Below are positions 44,373-51,424 of a DNA stretch of 64,000 nt, in pieces. The translations under genes were made by a program, and so were the position numbers. The notes under the pieces are model-generated. The model did not search any database, was not told the origin of the DNA, and saw only the letters and a program-made list of their open reading frames with translations. Source of the DNA: a virus. The DNA is taken from the IMG/VR virus record IMGVR_UViG_3300035670_000083, positions 1 to 64,000 of that record; one strand, written 5' to 3'. Within the stretch, counting starts at the first letter, position 1; each line of letters begins with the position of its first letter.

Positions 44373-44626
44373 ATGGAAAATCTCAAACAAGAAAATAACT
44401 ACGAAAAATTTGTTATCAGACAGAAGGTGGTTGGGTATTAAAAGAAGGCGTGGCTAAAAAGGAAGAGATAAGTTTTTTTGTTGTTAGTCCTGATGGTAAA
44501 GAACTTACTTGTTTAGATGGTTCAAATATATTCTCTTCTGTTGATAAATCTGATTTGTTAGAATCGTTTAATATGAGGTTTAAAACAAACTGTGTTAGTG
44601 TAGAAAGACCAAATGTTTTTGAATAA
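44373..44626 (+). pseudogene. Small cassette gene broken by a -1 frameshift
   Basis: ATG 44373 begins MENLKQENNYEKF but meets TAA after 22 codons. Adding one A in the AAAAA run near 44404 would continue as CYQTEGGWVLKEGVAKKEE and on to NVFE at 44626, about 84 aa in total. It is the second A-run frameshift in the array. Protein family not recognised. Confidence 0.5.
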
Positions 44627-44649
44627 GAAAATAATTGAAAAATAATTCA

Positions 44650-44736
44650 ATATAACGGTTGCAAATATGAGAAGTAAATTTTTTCCATAAAAAAATAGAA
44701 AAATCAAAATTTATTTCTTATATTTGTTGTTATATT
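44650..44736 (+). repeat. attC-like palindrome 5
   Basis: AAC 44654 and GTT 44729. Long arms: TTGCAAATAT...AAATTTT pairs with AAAATTTA...TATTTGTTG with a few bulges, around an A-rich loop. Confidence 0.55.
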
Positions 44737-44758
44737 TAGTAAAAATTAATTTATACAT

Positions 44759-44938
44759 ATGAAATACGAAGCACTTAAAAAAGAATATTATGCAGTTTAT
44801 GAAAAAGAACCAAGACACCAGAATGAAAAGAATGGTGTGATACTTGCACCATATAACACGAAAGAAGAAGCTGAACAAGCGAGAATTAAATATGGTTATA
44901 GTGATGATAACTACTATGTTGATAAACTCATAAATTAA
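44759..44938 (+). CDS. Small cassette protein (59 aa)
   Basis: MKYEALKKEYYAVYEKEPRH..., a small alpha/beta protein with a helix NTKEEAEQARIKYGY before the end. The leader region TTATATTTAGT...TATACAT is nearly the same as that of the cassette at 42976. Too short to be sure of a fold; function unknown. Confidence 0.6.
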   Translation: MKYEALKKEYYAVYEKEPRHQNEKNGVILAPYNTKEEAEQARIKYGYSDDNYYVDKLIN

Positions 44939-44952
44939 TTTTTATTGAATAT

Positions 44953-44980
44953 AACGATACTCAGATATATTTAGGTTTTC
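44953..44980 (+). repeat. Array repeat block, copy 2 of 3
   Basis: A 28-nt block starting AACGATACTCAG, identical to 43238-43265 and 46416-46443 and followed by the same T-rich stretch and promoter-like box. It has only a weak internal palindrome, so it may be a truncated attC-like site. Confidence 0.6.
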
Positions 44981-44983
44981 TTT

Positions 44984-44993
44984 TTAATATATA
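44984..44993 (+). promoter_or_regulatory. TTAATATATA promoter-like element
   Basis: 13 nt before the ATG at 45007, closer than the usual 20-24. Confidence 0.4.
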
Positions 44994-45006
44994 CTAAAAA
45001 CAATTT

Positions 45007-45288
45007 ATGAAAGATAATAAACACATAAAAAGTTTCAACGATCATCAAGAAAACTTGAATATATCTGATGTTAGTGGTAGTGAAATATTAAAATATCTTG
45101 ATGATAAATATCATGTAAAAGATAATCTAATGATTGTTGGTAGATTTGATAAGAACAAAAAATATAATTATATTCAATTGTCTAATGAAATATCAAAGGT
45201 ATTTGGTTTGTCAACACAACAATCATTAGATTTAGTAGAAAAGTGGAAAGATATTAGATTTGAGAAAATTATGAAAAATAGATTTTAA
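45007..45288 (+). CDS. Cassette protein with KSF...ENLNISDVS leader
   Basis: 93 aa. The start MKDNKHIKSFNDHQENLNIS, then DVSGSEIL, shares the segment ENLNISDVS with the cassette protein at 46478, while the bodies differ. The C-terminal part (STQQSLDLVEKWKDIRFEKI) is helical. Function unknown. Confidence 0.6.
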   Translation: MKDNKHIKSFNDHQENLNISDVSGSEILKYLDDKYHVKDNLMIVGRFDKNKKYNYIQLSNEISKVFGLSTQQSLDLVEKWKDIRFEKIMKNRF

Positions 45289-45300
45289 TATTTAATTATC

Positions 45301-45353
45301 ACTAACGTCCGATGATAAACAATCGTTTTAATGTTGTTTATCATTTGTTATGT
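45301..45353 (+). repeat. attC-like palindrome 6
   Basis: AAC 45304 and GTT 45347; core as in the site at 42016 with one base changed in the loop. The bases after GTT (ATGTGTAGG) belong to a different cassette start, matching that at 43379. Confidence 0.65.
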
Positions 45354-45461
45354 GTAGGTGTGGATTATTTACTACTAAACTTCAATCGGAGAACTGAACA
45401 AAAATTTTAAAACAAAAAGAAGGGTGGGTTTTTTAATCTTACTATTTATATATAAAAGAAA

Positions 45462-45890
45462 ATGATGAAAGATTTGAGACAGTTTATTAAAACAACCATA
45501 CGTGAGTTTTTGAATGAAGCATACATTGATGAGGATGGTAATTTAAAAGACTTTAATGATAAAATATTCTATGATTTTGATAAAATTAAAAAGTTTGTAG
45601 ATTGGTTTCAAAGTGAATATAGTGATTATACTCATAAACAGGGTTGGTCTATATTCGATTCTGATACAGAAGCACCTAATGAAAAATATCATAGTGAAAG
45701 AACTTTTAATGGTAAAAAATTGAATGGATATTATTGGCAAGTTCAAAGATTAGATTCACCAAGTGATGACGAAGCATTATTTGGGAAATTACCAAATGAT
45801 TATAAGGCTGATGATTTAGCAAGAAAGTTAGGTTTAATGGTTGATGAATACGGTGTGGTTTATGGTTGGGATGGACAATCTTTTTTATAG
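45462..45890 (+). CDS. Cassette protein with leader, unknown function
   Basis: 142 aa, MMKDLRQFIKTTIREFLNEA leader of a type widespread in phage proteins (xFIKxTIREFLNE). The body is acidic and aromatic (WFQSEYSDYTHKQGWSIFDS, GYYWQVQRLDSPSDDEALFG). Its cassette starts with the same about 50 nt as the metalloprotease cassette. Confidence 0.65.
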   Translation: MMKDLRQFIKTTIREFLNEAYIDEDGNLKDFNDKIFYDFDKIKKFVDWFQSEYSDYTHKQGWSIFDSDTEAPNEKYHSERTFNGKKLNGYYWQVQRLDSPSDDEALFGKLPNDYKADDLARKLGLMVDEYGVVYGWDGQSFL

Positions 45891-45959
45891 TGTGTGGGAT
45901 TTTTCTTTTAAAATTTTCAACCGAAATATTGATTAGAACGATGAATGGAACACTTACAC

Positions 45960-46053
45960 ATAACGGATGGGTGTATATGTAGGTTTTTTAACTTTAAAAT
46001 TTAATATATACTTATGAACTGAATAAAAAACTTACATATACACCTTGTTATGT
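45960..46053 (+). repeat. attC-like palindrome 7
   Basis: AAC 45962 and GTT 46047; arms GTGTATATGTAGG (45971-45983) and CTTACATATACAC (46031-46043) pair at 12 of 13 positions. Outer CACATAAC/GTTATGTG also pair. The loop contains a TTAATATATA box. Confidence 0.65.
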
Positions 46054-46081
46054 GTTAGTAAAAAATAAAAGGAAAAAGAAT

Positions 46082-46387
46082 ATGAAAAGATTAAAATACA
46101 TTAAAAGATTCAATGAATCAAATGAAATGGATATTGAAATTGAATTAATTGGTCCTGATATAGATGATATTTTAGATGCAATTAACTTCATAAACAATAA
46201 CTATGATGTGAGTGTAAATCCAACAGATTTTCAAGAAGGTTCTGATATGCCTTATGCTCATAAAAGAAATCAAAATTATTCAATTTTTGTTAAGTTAAAT
46301 CCTAGTGGTGATGAAAAAAGTCATATCAGATTTATTAATGATTTGTTGGATGAAAACGGATTCTCTTGTAGGTTGTATATGATTTAA
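46082..46387 (+). CDS. Small cassette protein with leader
   Basis: 101 aa from ATG 46082. Ten open codons upstream lie within the palindrome flank and are rejected. MKRLKYIKRFNESNEMDIEI leader, then a ferredoxin-like alpha/beta pattern (IELIGPDIDDILDAINFINN, YSIFVKLNPSGDE). Function unknown. Confidence 0.65.
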   Translation: MKRLKYIKRFNESNEMDIEIELIGPDIDDILDAINFINNNYDVSVNPTDFQEGSDMPYAHKRNQNYSIFVKLNPSGDEKSHIRFINDLLDENGFSCRLYMI

Positions 46388-46415
46388 TGATATTATTTAT
46401 TTTCTTATTACACAT

Positions 46416-46443
46416 AACGATACTCAGATATATTTAGGTTTTC
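46416..46443 (+). repeat. Array repeat block, copy 3 of 3
   Basis: 28 nt identical to the blocks at 43238 and 44953, preceded here by CACAT and followed by TTTTTAATATATA. Confidence 0.6.
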
Positions 46444-46447
46444 ATTT

Positions 46448-46457
46448 TTAATATATA
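46448..46457 (+). promoter_or_regulatory. TTAATATATA promoter-like element
   Basis: Ends 20 nt before the ATG at 46478. Confidence 0.55.
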
Positions 46458-46477
46458 AACAAAAATAATTTAACAAC

Positions 46478-46708
46478 ATGAAAAGTTCAAATAATGTAAA
46501 AAGTTTCAAAGAGTTCAATGAAAACTTGAATATATCTGATGTTAGTGATAGTTTTTTGTCACCCGAAGAATTTTTAATTGATTGGGAAGGTAAAGATGAT
46601 TCAACACACCCCAATCAAGATATTAGAGACGAATGGACTAAAAGAATTAATCAATTAAAAATTTATTCAAAAATGGTTCTTGATAACACTTTAAAAAATT
46701 ATCACTAA
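46478..46708 (+). CDS. Small cassette protein with KSF...ENLNISDVS leader
   Basis: 76 aa, MKSSNNVKSFKEFNENLNIS then DVSDSFLSPEEFLIDWEGK. It shares its first about 25 residues with the protein at 45007 and then diverges. Last cassette gene before the recombinase; no palindrome separates them. Confidence 0.6.
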   Translation: MKSSNNVKSFKEFNENLNISDVSDSFLSPEEFLIDWEGKDDSTHPNQDIRDEWTKRINQLKIYSKMVLDNTLKNYH

Positions 46709-46745
46709 CTATATTATATATGTAATGACCTATAAATAATTGATT

Positions 46746-47549
46746 ATGAATGAAAAGGGTAAGTCAACTTTAAAGATTTGTGAACAAAAACTTAATTATC
46801 TAAATTATTCTAAAAGAACGATTGATAATTATTTATCACATATTAATAGATTTTTAAAATCACAAAATAAATCATGTTTGCATTTATCATCTAATGATTT
46901 TCAGTCATATTTAGATAATTACAAATTTACTTCTATATCGCAACAAAACCAAGTTATTAATTCTATTCGATTTCTTTATAAAGAAGTTCTCGGTAAAAAG
47001 TATGATAAAGTCTCTTTCAAAAGACCTAAATCTGAAAAGAAACTTCCACAGGTTATAGATGGTGATTATATAAAATCACAATTATCTAAAATTGATAATC
47101 TTAAACATAAGGCAATCCTCACACTAACATACTCGGTTGGATTAAGGGTTTCTGAAATAACCAATCTTAAAATTGAAGACATTGATTCAAAAAGAATGAT
47201 CATTCATATAAAAAATGCAAAAGGAAAGAAAGATAGGATTGTTCCACTTTCTGAAAATGTTTTAAATTTGCTTAGATATTATTGGAAACAATATAAACCA
47301 AAAGAATACCTTTTCAATGGATTATCCGGTAGATATTCAATTCAATCCTGTCAGAAAATATACAAAAAATATATTGATGAAAAATCATCATTTCATACAT
47401 TAAGACATTCTTCATTTACTAATTTACTTGAGTCAGGAACAGATTTGCGGATAATACAGAAAATAGCAGGTCATTCAAGCTCAAAAACAACCGAAATATA
47501 TACTCACGTTTCAAATCAAATTTTAAGGAAAGTTAAATTACCCATCTAA
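46746..47549 (+). CDS. Tyrosine recombinase, XerC/D-like
   Basis: 267 aa from ATG 46746. The N-terminal SAM-like core-binding domain (about 1-95) is followed by the catalytic domain with all active residues visible: Arg in SVGLRVSEITNL, Lys in AKGKKDRIVPL, HxxR in FHTLRHSSF, His in IAGHSSSKTT and the nucleophile Tyr in TEIYTHVS. The length is that of Xer/short integrases; the extra helix that distinguishes integron IntI proteins is not seen. It lies directly after the cassette array and is the obvious candidate to recombine the AAC...GTT sites. It ends 12 nt inside the converging terminase gene. Confidence 0.9.
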   Translation: MNEKGKSTLKICEQKLNYLNYSKRTIDNYLSHINRFLKSQNKSCLHLSSNDFQSYLDNYKFTSISQQNQVINSIRFLYKEVLGKKYDKVSFKRPKSEKKLPQVIDGDYIKSQLSKIDNLKHKAILTLTYSVGLRVSEITNLKIEDIDSKRMIIHIKNAKGKKDRIVPLSENVLNLLRYYWKQYKPKEYLFNGLSGRYSIQSCQKIYKKYIDEKSSFHTLRHSSFTNLLESGTDLRIIQKIAGHSSSKTTEIYTHVSNQILRKVKLPI

Positions 47550-49748
47550 TCCCCAAGATTTTCTAGCTTCTACCATCCTTCTATTATAAGAGATTTTATT
47601 TCTTCTTATATCCAGTAATTGTTTATAATCAACTCCTTCTTCATATGATATTTTATTTAAAATATCATCAACTTTATTTCTTATCTGTATATCTTCTAAA
47701 TTATCAAAATAATCATCTACCATCCCTCTGAAATCATTCTTACCAAAAATAGATGTTAGGTTAACCAAAGTCATAACCGTATCATCATTTTTATTACCAT
47801 CAGCTTTATAAGTAATATTTCCAGTTCTTGTTGTATGTTTTATAAATGTTGTCATTTCATCTATATTTTCGTTATTATAAATAATAATTGATCTATCTTG
47901 CATTTTTTCTTGGTAATCTTTCACCATTAGGTTTTTATTCTCACCAACTTTTAATCCTATTTTTTCATCTAACGCATCTACTCTGTGTTTAAATCTAAAG
48001 AATATAGATGATCCATAGTTGTTATTTCCTTCAAATACATTCGGTAAGTGAGCAAGTAACTCATATCCGTATGTATTGACTTCTAATACAGCTTTTAAAT
48101 TATCTGTATCAAAATGATCAAAAGCTAAAACATAAAGTAATTCTGATAATTCATTGACGGATATAAGATTGCTTCTATACATTCCTATTTGTTCAAGTTG
48201 AATAAAGTCAAGTATGTTTCTATAATTCTTATTTTGTCTTTCTATTAGATCTATCGGCTTTGATTTTAATTTGAAAATATTTATCACCGTATAGTCCTGT
48301 CCTAATCCTTCAGATACATCTATACTTAATAGTATCCGATAATTTTTTCTTATTTGTGGATTATAAATTTCTTTATTCGGATGCCATTTTAGATCTTTGT
48401 AAGAGAATTTAAGTTTTTCTTCTATTTCAGGAATTTCCTGCCATTCAAATAATGTTTTTCTATCAGTTAATTCTTTTATTAATCCATCATCTAATAATGA
48501 TCTAGATGAGTTAATAAACTTCAAGTCAAATTCTTGGTTAAAAGCTTCTTCACCACCAATATCTTTGATTGTTTGTTTTTTCCAAGTTGTTATTTCAGCA
48601 ATTTCTGGTAATTTAATATCATTTATTGTTTCTTTAATGATATCTTCTTCCTGACAATCATCAGAATTAAAAACATGAACAACCCACTTATTTAACTCGT
48701 CATCAAATCTCAGCTCTGATTTATTTTTTGGAAAAGATTCTTTAATCCTACTTAAAACATCTTCTGGTTTGACATTGTAGTGATCTAATTTCTTTTGATT
48801 CAATCTTATGTATGTCACGAATCTTTTCGGAACTTGCCACCAATAAACTCTTTTTGCCACATAAGATGATTTTTCGCCTTCAGGCTTTTCAGCTTCTATT
48901 AAAAGTTTGTGAAATAAATTAAATCCGTTTGGAGTAGAGGTTATTATAATTTTAGAATTATCGATGTTGGCAATAGTAGGAAACACCGATTTGTAGAATT
49001 TATCTGCAATATTATCTGGTAGATAAGCAAACTCATCTAAATATAAAAAGTCAGCAGATTGACCGATAGAAGCGGTTTTTGTTGTTGCAAATCCTTTTAT
49101 ACGACTTTTATTTTCAAATGACATGAATTTCTCATTCCACTTTTTAATACCTTGTTGTAAGAAAAATGGAAGTCTTTGGTATATTTCTTTCATTTTATCA
49201 AGGATCTCAGTTGCTGTATCCAACTTATTTGCTGTTACAAGAACGTTTTTGTTATTATTAAAAAGAACAAAATGTAATATGGTTATTGCTGATGTGATAG
49301 TATTATGTGATAAAATACCATTTGTATAATATCTATGATTTGGATGATCAATAGATAAATCAAACATAGATAGTTTATGATTTGTTTTTTCTATCATTTT
49401 AACTTTTGATATTCCTTGATCAGTTTGTATGTAATCGCCTATTTTTAAATCTTTTATGTATATTTGATTAAAGTCCACATCAAATAAAATGTGATTATCA
49501 GCACCGTTAAGAAATAGTCCATTTTCTAGTTTTAAATTATATTCACTATAAGGTTGTGTTATATGTATTTGCGGAGCTATTTCATAACCAGTGTCTGTTT
49601 TCACTGATAAGTTGCAACTTATTGTATTCAATATCTTTTTGGATATATCATGTTCATTCAAATCTAAATTTCTGTATTCGAAAACTTCTATATACTCAAT
49701 TAATTTTTTTATTAAATATATTATGATAAGAGTAAAAAATCTAAACAT
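47538..49748 (-). CDS. Large terminase C-terminal part with C-intein (split TerL)
   Basis: 736 aa. Residues 1-149 are a C-intein: block B-like GLFLNGADNHILFD, then DLKIGDYIQ, and the terminal splice motif RYYTNGILSHN, followed by the +1 residue Thr150. The remainder is T4 gp17-like terminase: TITSAITILHF (continues Walker A), Walker B FLYLDEFAYLP, ITSTPNGFNLFHKL, then an RNase H-type nuclease with LSIDVSEGLG, AVLEVNTYGYE and KNDDTVMTLV acidic residues. It packages DNA into the head by ATP hydrolysis. Alone it lacks the Walker A lysine. Its start overlaps the homing endonuclease gene by 28 nt. Confidence 0.92.
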   Translation of the reverse strand: MFRFFTLIIIYLIKKLIEYIEVFEYRNLDLNEHDISKKILNTISCNLSVKTDTGYEIAPQIHITQPYSEYNLKLENGLFLNGADNHILFDVDFNQIYIKDLKIGDYIQTDQGISKVKMIEKTNHKLSMFDLSIDHPNHRYYTNGILSHNTITSAITILHFVLFNNNKNVLVTANKLDTATEILDKMKEIYQRLPFFLQQGIKKWNEKFMSFENKSRIKGFATTKTASIGQSADFLYLDEFAYLPDNIADKFYKSVFPTIANIDNSKIIITSTPNGFNLFHKLLIEAEKPEGEKSSYVAKRVYWWQVPKRFVTYIRLNQKKLDHYNVKPEDVLSRIKESFPKNKSELRFDDELNKWVVHVFNSDDCQEEDIIKETINDIKLPEIAEITTWKKQTIKDIGGEEAFNQEFDLKFINSSRSLLDDGLIKELTDRKTLFEWQEIPEIEEKLKFSYKDLKWHPNKEIYNPQIRKNYRILLSIDVSEGLGQDYTVINIFKLKSKPIDLIERQNKNYRNILDFIQLEQIGMYRSNLISVNELSELLYVLAFDHFDTDNLKAVLEVNTYGYELLAHLPNVFEGNNNYGSSIFFRFKHRVDALDEKIGLKVGENKNLMVKDYQEKMQDRSIIIYNNENIDEMTTFIKHTTRTGNITYKADGNKNDDTVMTLVNLTSIFGKNDFRGMVDDYFDNLEDIQIRNKVDDILNKISYEEGVDYKQLLDIRRNKISYNRRMVEARKSWGLDG

Positions 49749-50677
49749 TTTTGTATTGTTTCTTTTTTATTCTTACGATATTCAGAATCCCATATTACTA
49801 GAACTTCAAATCCGTGAGATTTTGCTACATCTAACTTTATTTTATCTTTTTCCCAAATTTCTTCCGATTTTCTTCCCTTTCTGAAAGGATGTGGATAATC
49901 ATCACTTTTAAAAATATTTGGATTGGCATGATACTGATCACCATTATATTCAATTATCTTTTTATTTTTAAGATAAACAAAATCATACATCCAGATACCA
50001 CCACCATTCTTAGGTAGTCTAAATTCACCACCATTTGTAGCATATAGAGAATCTTTTTTGTTTATACTAATGGAATCAAATAGTTGCTGGCTACTTTTTG
50101 AGTATCCTTGTTTAAGATTTCCATTTTTAAGTAAAGAATTTTGCCATTTAATCTGCCTTTCTGTAAAAATTCTTTCACCATCCTCAGTTCCATATTTTTC
50201 TATACACTTATCTAAGTTAAATGTAGTTTGTCTTTCTCTTCTTTTTTCAATTGATTCATCTTCTGTAAATCCTTTATCTATCCAATATTCTAATTTTGTA
50301 GGATTTGGTTTTTCTTCGTTAACTGATTTTATAAAATTTAATCTTTCTTCATCAGATTCATAATTTTTGAATTCTTTTGAAAACGGACTTCTACTTTTTC
50401 TTTCTTCAGATGTAGTATTTGACTTGTGATTAGGATTTTTTTCACCAGAGAACATATCAGAGAACATCTTTTTATATTTTTCTTCTTTCATGTGTTTTCC
50501 GGAGTTTTTAGTAGTTTGTTTTAAATCTGATTTACACATTAATGGTGATCCCGGAAAAAGTTTTTTATATTCTTTTGATGACATTCCATTGTGCTTATGT
50601 TTTAAGTGTTTACCATATATCCTTTTGCATTTTTCACCACAAATTCTACAAGTTATTAAGTTATCTATTTCTTCCAT
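49721..50677 (-). CDS. Vsr/EDxHD-type homing endonuclease inside the split terminase locus
   Basis: 318 aa. N-terminal zinc finger CRICGEKC...HLKHKHN (10-30) with the MSSKEYKKLFPG segment common in phage homing nucleases. A helical middle has a CIEKYGTEDGERIFTERQIK then WQNSLLK pattern. The C-terminal nuclease domain (about 205-318) reads GGEFRLPKN, YDFVYLKNKKIIEYNGDQYH, IWEKDKIKLDVAKSHGFEVL and VIWDSEYR, the Vsr-like fold of homing enzymes such as I-Bth0305I. Its position between the two intein-containing halves is the fractured-gene arrangement known from phage split inteins. Confidence 0.85.
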   Translation of the reverse strand: MEEIDNLITCRICGEKCKRIYGKHLKHKHNGMSSKEYKKLFPGSPLMCKSDLKQTTKNSGKHMKEEKYKKMFSDMFSGEKNPNHKSNTTSEERKSRSPFSKEFKNYESDEERLNFIKSVNEEKPNPTKLEYWIDKGFTEDESIEKRRERQTTFNLDKCIEKYGTEDGERIFTERQIKWQNSLLKNGNLKQGYSKSSQQLFDSISINKKDSLYATNGGEFRLPKNGGGIWMYDFVYLKNKKIIEYNGDQYHANPNIFKSDDYPHPFRKGRKSEEIWEKDKIKLDVAKSHGFEVLVIWDSEYRKNKKETIQKCLDFLLLS

Positions 50678-50691
50678 ATTTTATATATTAT

Positions 50692-51198
50692 TTATGGCTT
50701 CTCACCAATTAGGTAAAGTATATCATATAGTTTTATTTTTATTCTTTCTAATAAAGTTAGATCTCTTTCCAATGATGTTAGAAAATAGTATAATCTACCA
50801 ATACGAGTGTGTATTTCTATATCATTATCCTTCAGAATAATTTCCGTATTAAATGATATACATTTTCCGGTCTGACGGCTGGCCATTAGTATATTGAATC
50901 TGTTGTTAAAAAAATTATCTAAAATTTCTTCTTGATAATCTCTTAATTTAATTTTTACTGGAGATCCTTTTTCTCCCTTTACCCAACAATAATTCTCAGC
51001 GAAATAATGAATATCCATTTTACATTTAATGTATTCATCGATTTCATGTGGAGTCATTTTAAATGAAAGTCCAGATTTTCTCAATCCTATTACCTTTTCA
51101 TGAAAGGGATTTTCGACATTTTTCAATATCTCACCCATGTTCAACATTTCTATCTTTTCATTTACTAATTTAGTTGTCCATATTATTTGTTTCGACAT
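50692..51198 (-). CDS. Large terminase N-terminal part with N-intein (split TerL)
   Basis: 168 aa. Residues 1-112 are the terminase N-terminal region, with the adenine-binding-type LRDYQEEILDNF and Walker A start NILMASRQTGK. At Cys113 an intein begins: CISFNTEIILKDNDIEIHTR, then a charged helix ending LIGEKP and a stop (nt 50862-50695). The 56-aa N-intein lacks the block B histidine, which is on the other fragment, so the split lies earlier than in most split inteins. Trans-splicing would join Lys112 to the Thr of the other half and restore SRQTGKT. Confidence 0.9.
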   Translation of the reverse strand: MSKQIIWTTKLVNEKIEMLNMGEILKNVENPFHEKVIGLRKSGLSFKMTPHEIDEYIKCKMDIHYFAENYCWVKGEKGSPVKIKLRDYQEEILDNFFNNRFNILMASRQTGKCISFNTEIILKDNDIEIHTRIGRLYYFLTSLERDLTLLERIKIKLYDILYLIGEKP

Positions 51199-51355
51199 AA
51201 ACTTTGATTATTTTTCTTGATTCTTTCAAGTGTTTCTTTATTAACTTGTTGACCAAGTGAGATCTATTGATAGAATTTTCTTCACAGAACTTTTTCAAAT
51301 CATTTGAAACTTCTTTATCCAGCGAGAATCCTATATTTTCTTTGTTTAATCCCAT
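51170..51355 (-). CDS. Ribbon-helix-helix protein
   Basis: 61 aa. IGFSLDKEVSNDLKKFCEEN then INRSHLVNKLIKKHLKES is a typical RHH/CopG DNA-binding fold. It is immediately upstream of and overlaps the terminase N-terminal gene by 29 nt, so it may regulate the packaging operon. No toxin gene is next to it. Confidence 0.7.
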   Translation of the reverse strand: MGLNKENIGFSLDKEVSNDLKKFCEENSINRSHLVNKLIKKHLKESRKIIKVYVETNNMDN

Positions 51356-51394
51356 AATGTATATATAATTAAGTAAAAATGGTATTTTTCAGTT

Positions 51395-51404
51395 TAATAT
51401 ATAT
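51395..51404 (+). promoter_or_regulatory. TTAATATATA promoter-like element
   Basis: Ends 20 nt before the ATG at 51425, divergent from the terminase operon. Confidence 0.55.
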
Positions 51405-51424
51405 AAGTAAATAAATTTAATCTT

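Larger units (their letters stand above)
40931..47549 (+). mobile_element. Integron-like gene cassette array with tyrosine recombinase
   Basis: About 5.8 kb of mostly single-gene units, all read rightwards, separated by imperfect palindromes that begin with AAC and end with GTT (separate entries), then a tyrosine recombinase gene. Units: 12-codon stub (41064), TraB-like broken gene, 42144, 42976, metalloprotease 43489 with broken gene 44373, 44759, 45007, 45462, 46082, 46478. The same palindrome core occurs with different outer flanks, as expected if exchange occurs at G|TT. Unlike classical integrons, the recombinase is at the far end, points the same way as the cassettes and lacks the IntI-specific insertion. 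Confidence 0.6.

Noticed and set aside
46052-46081. Earlier TTG start for the cassette gene at 46082
   Set aside because: Those codons lie on the right flank of the attC-like palindrome; ATG 46082 gives the expected leader.
40931-47549. The array palindromes as simple terminators
   Set aside because: They lack T tracts, keep AAC/GTT ends and recur with swapped flanks, unlike the seven clear terminators elsewhere.
51170-51355. RHH protein as an antitoxin
   Set aside because: No toxin-like gene is adjacent; it overlaps the terminase gene, so a regulator of that operon fits better.
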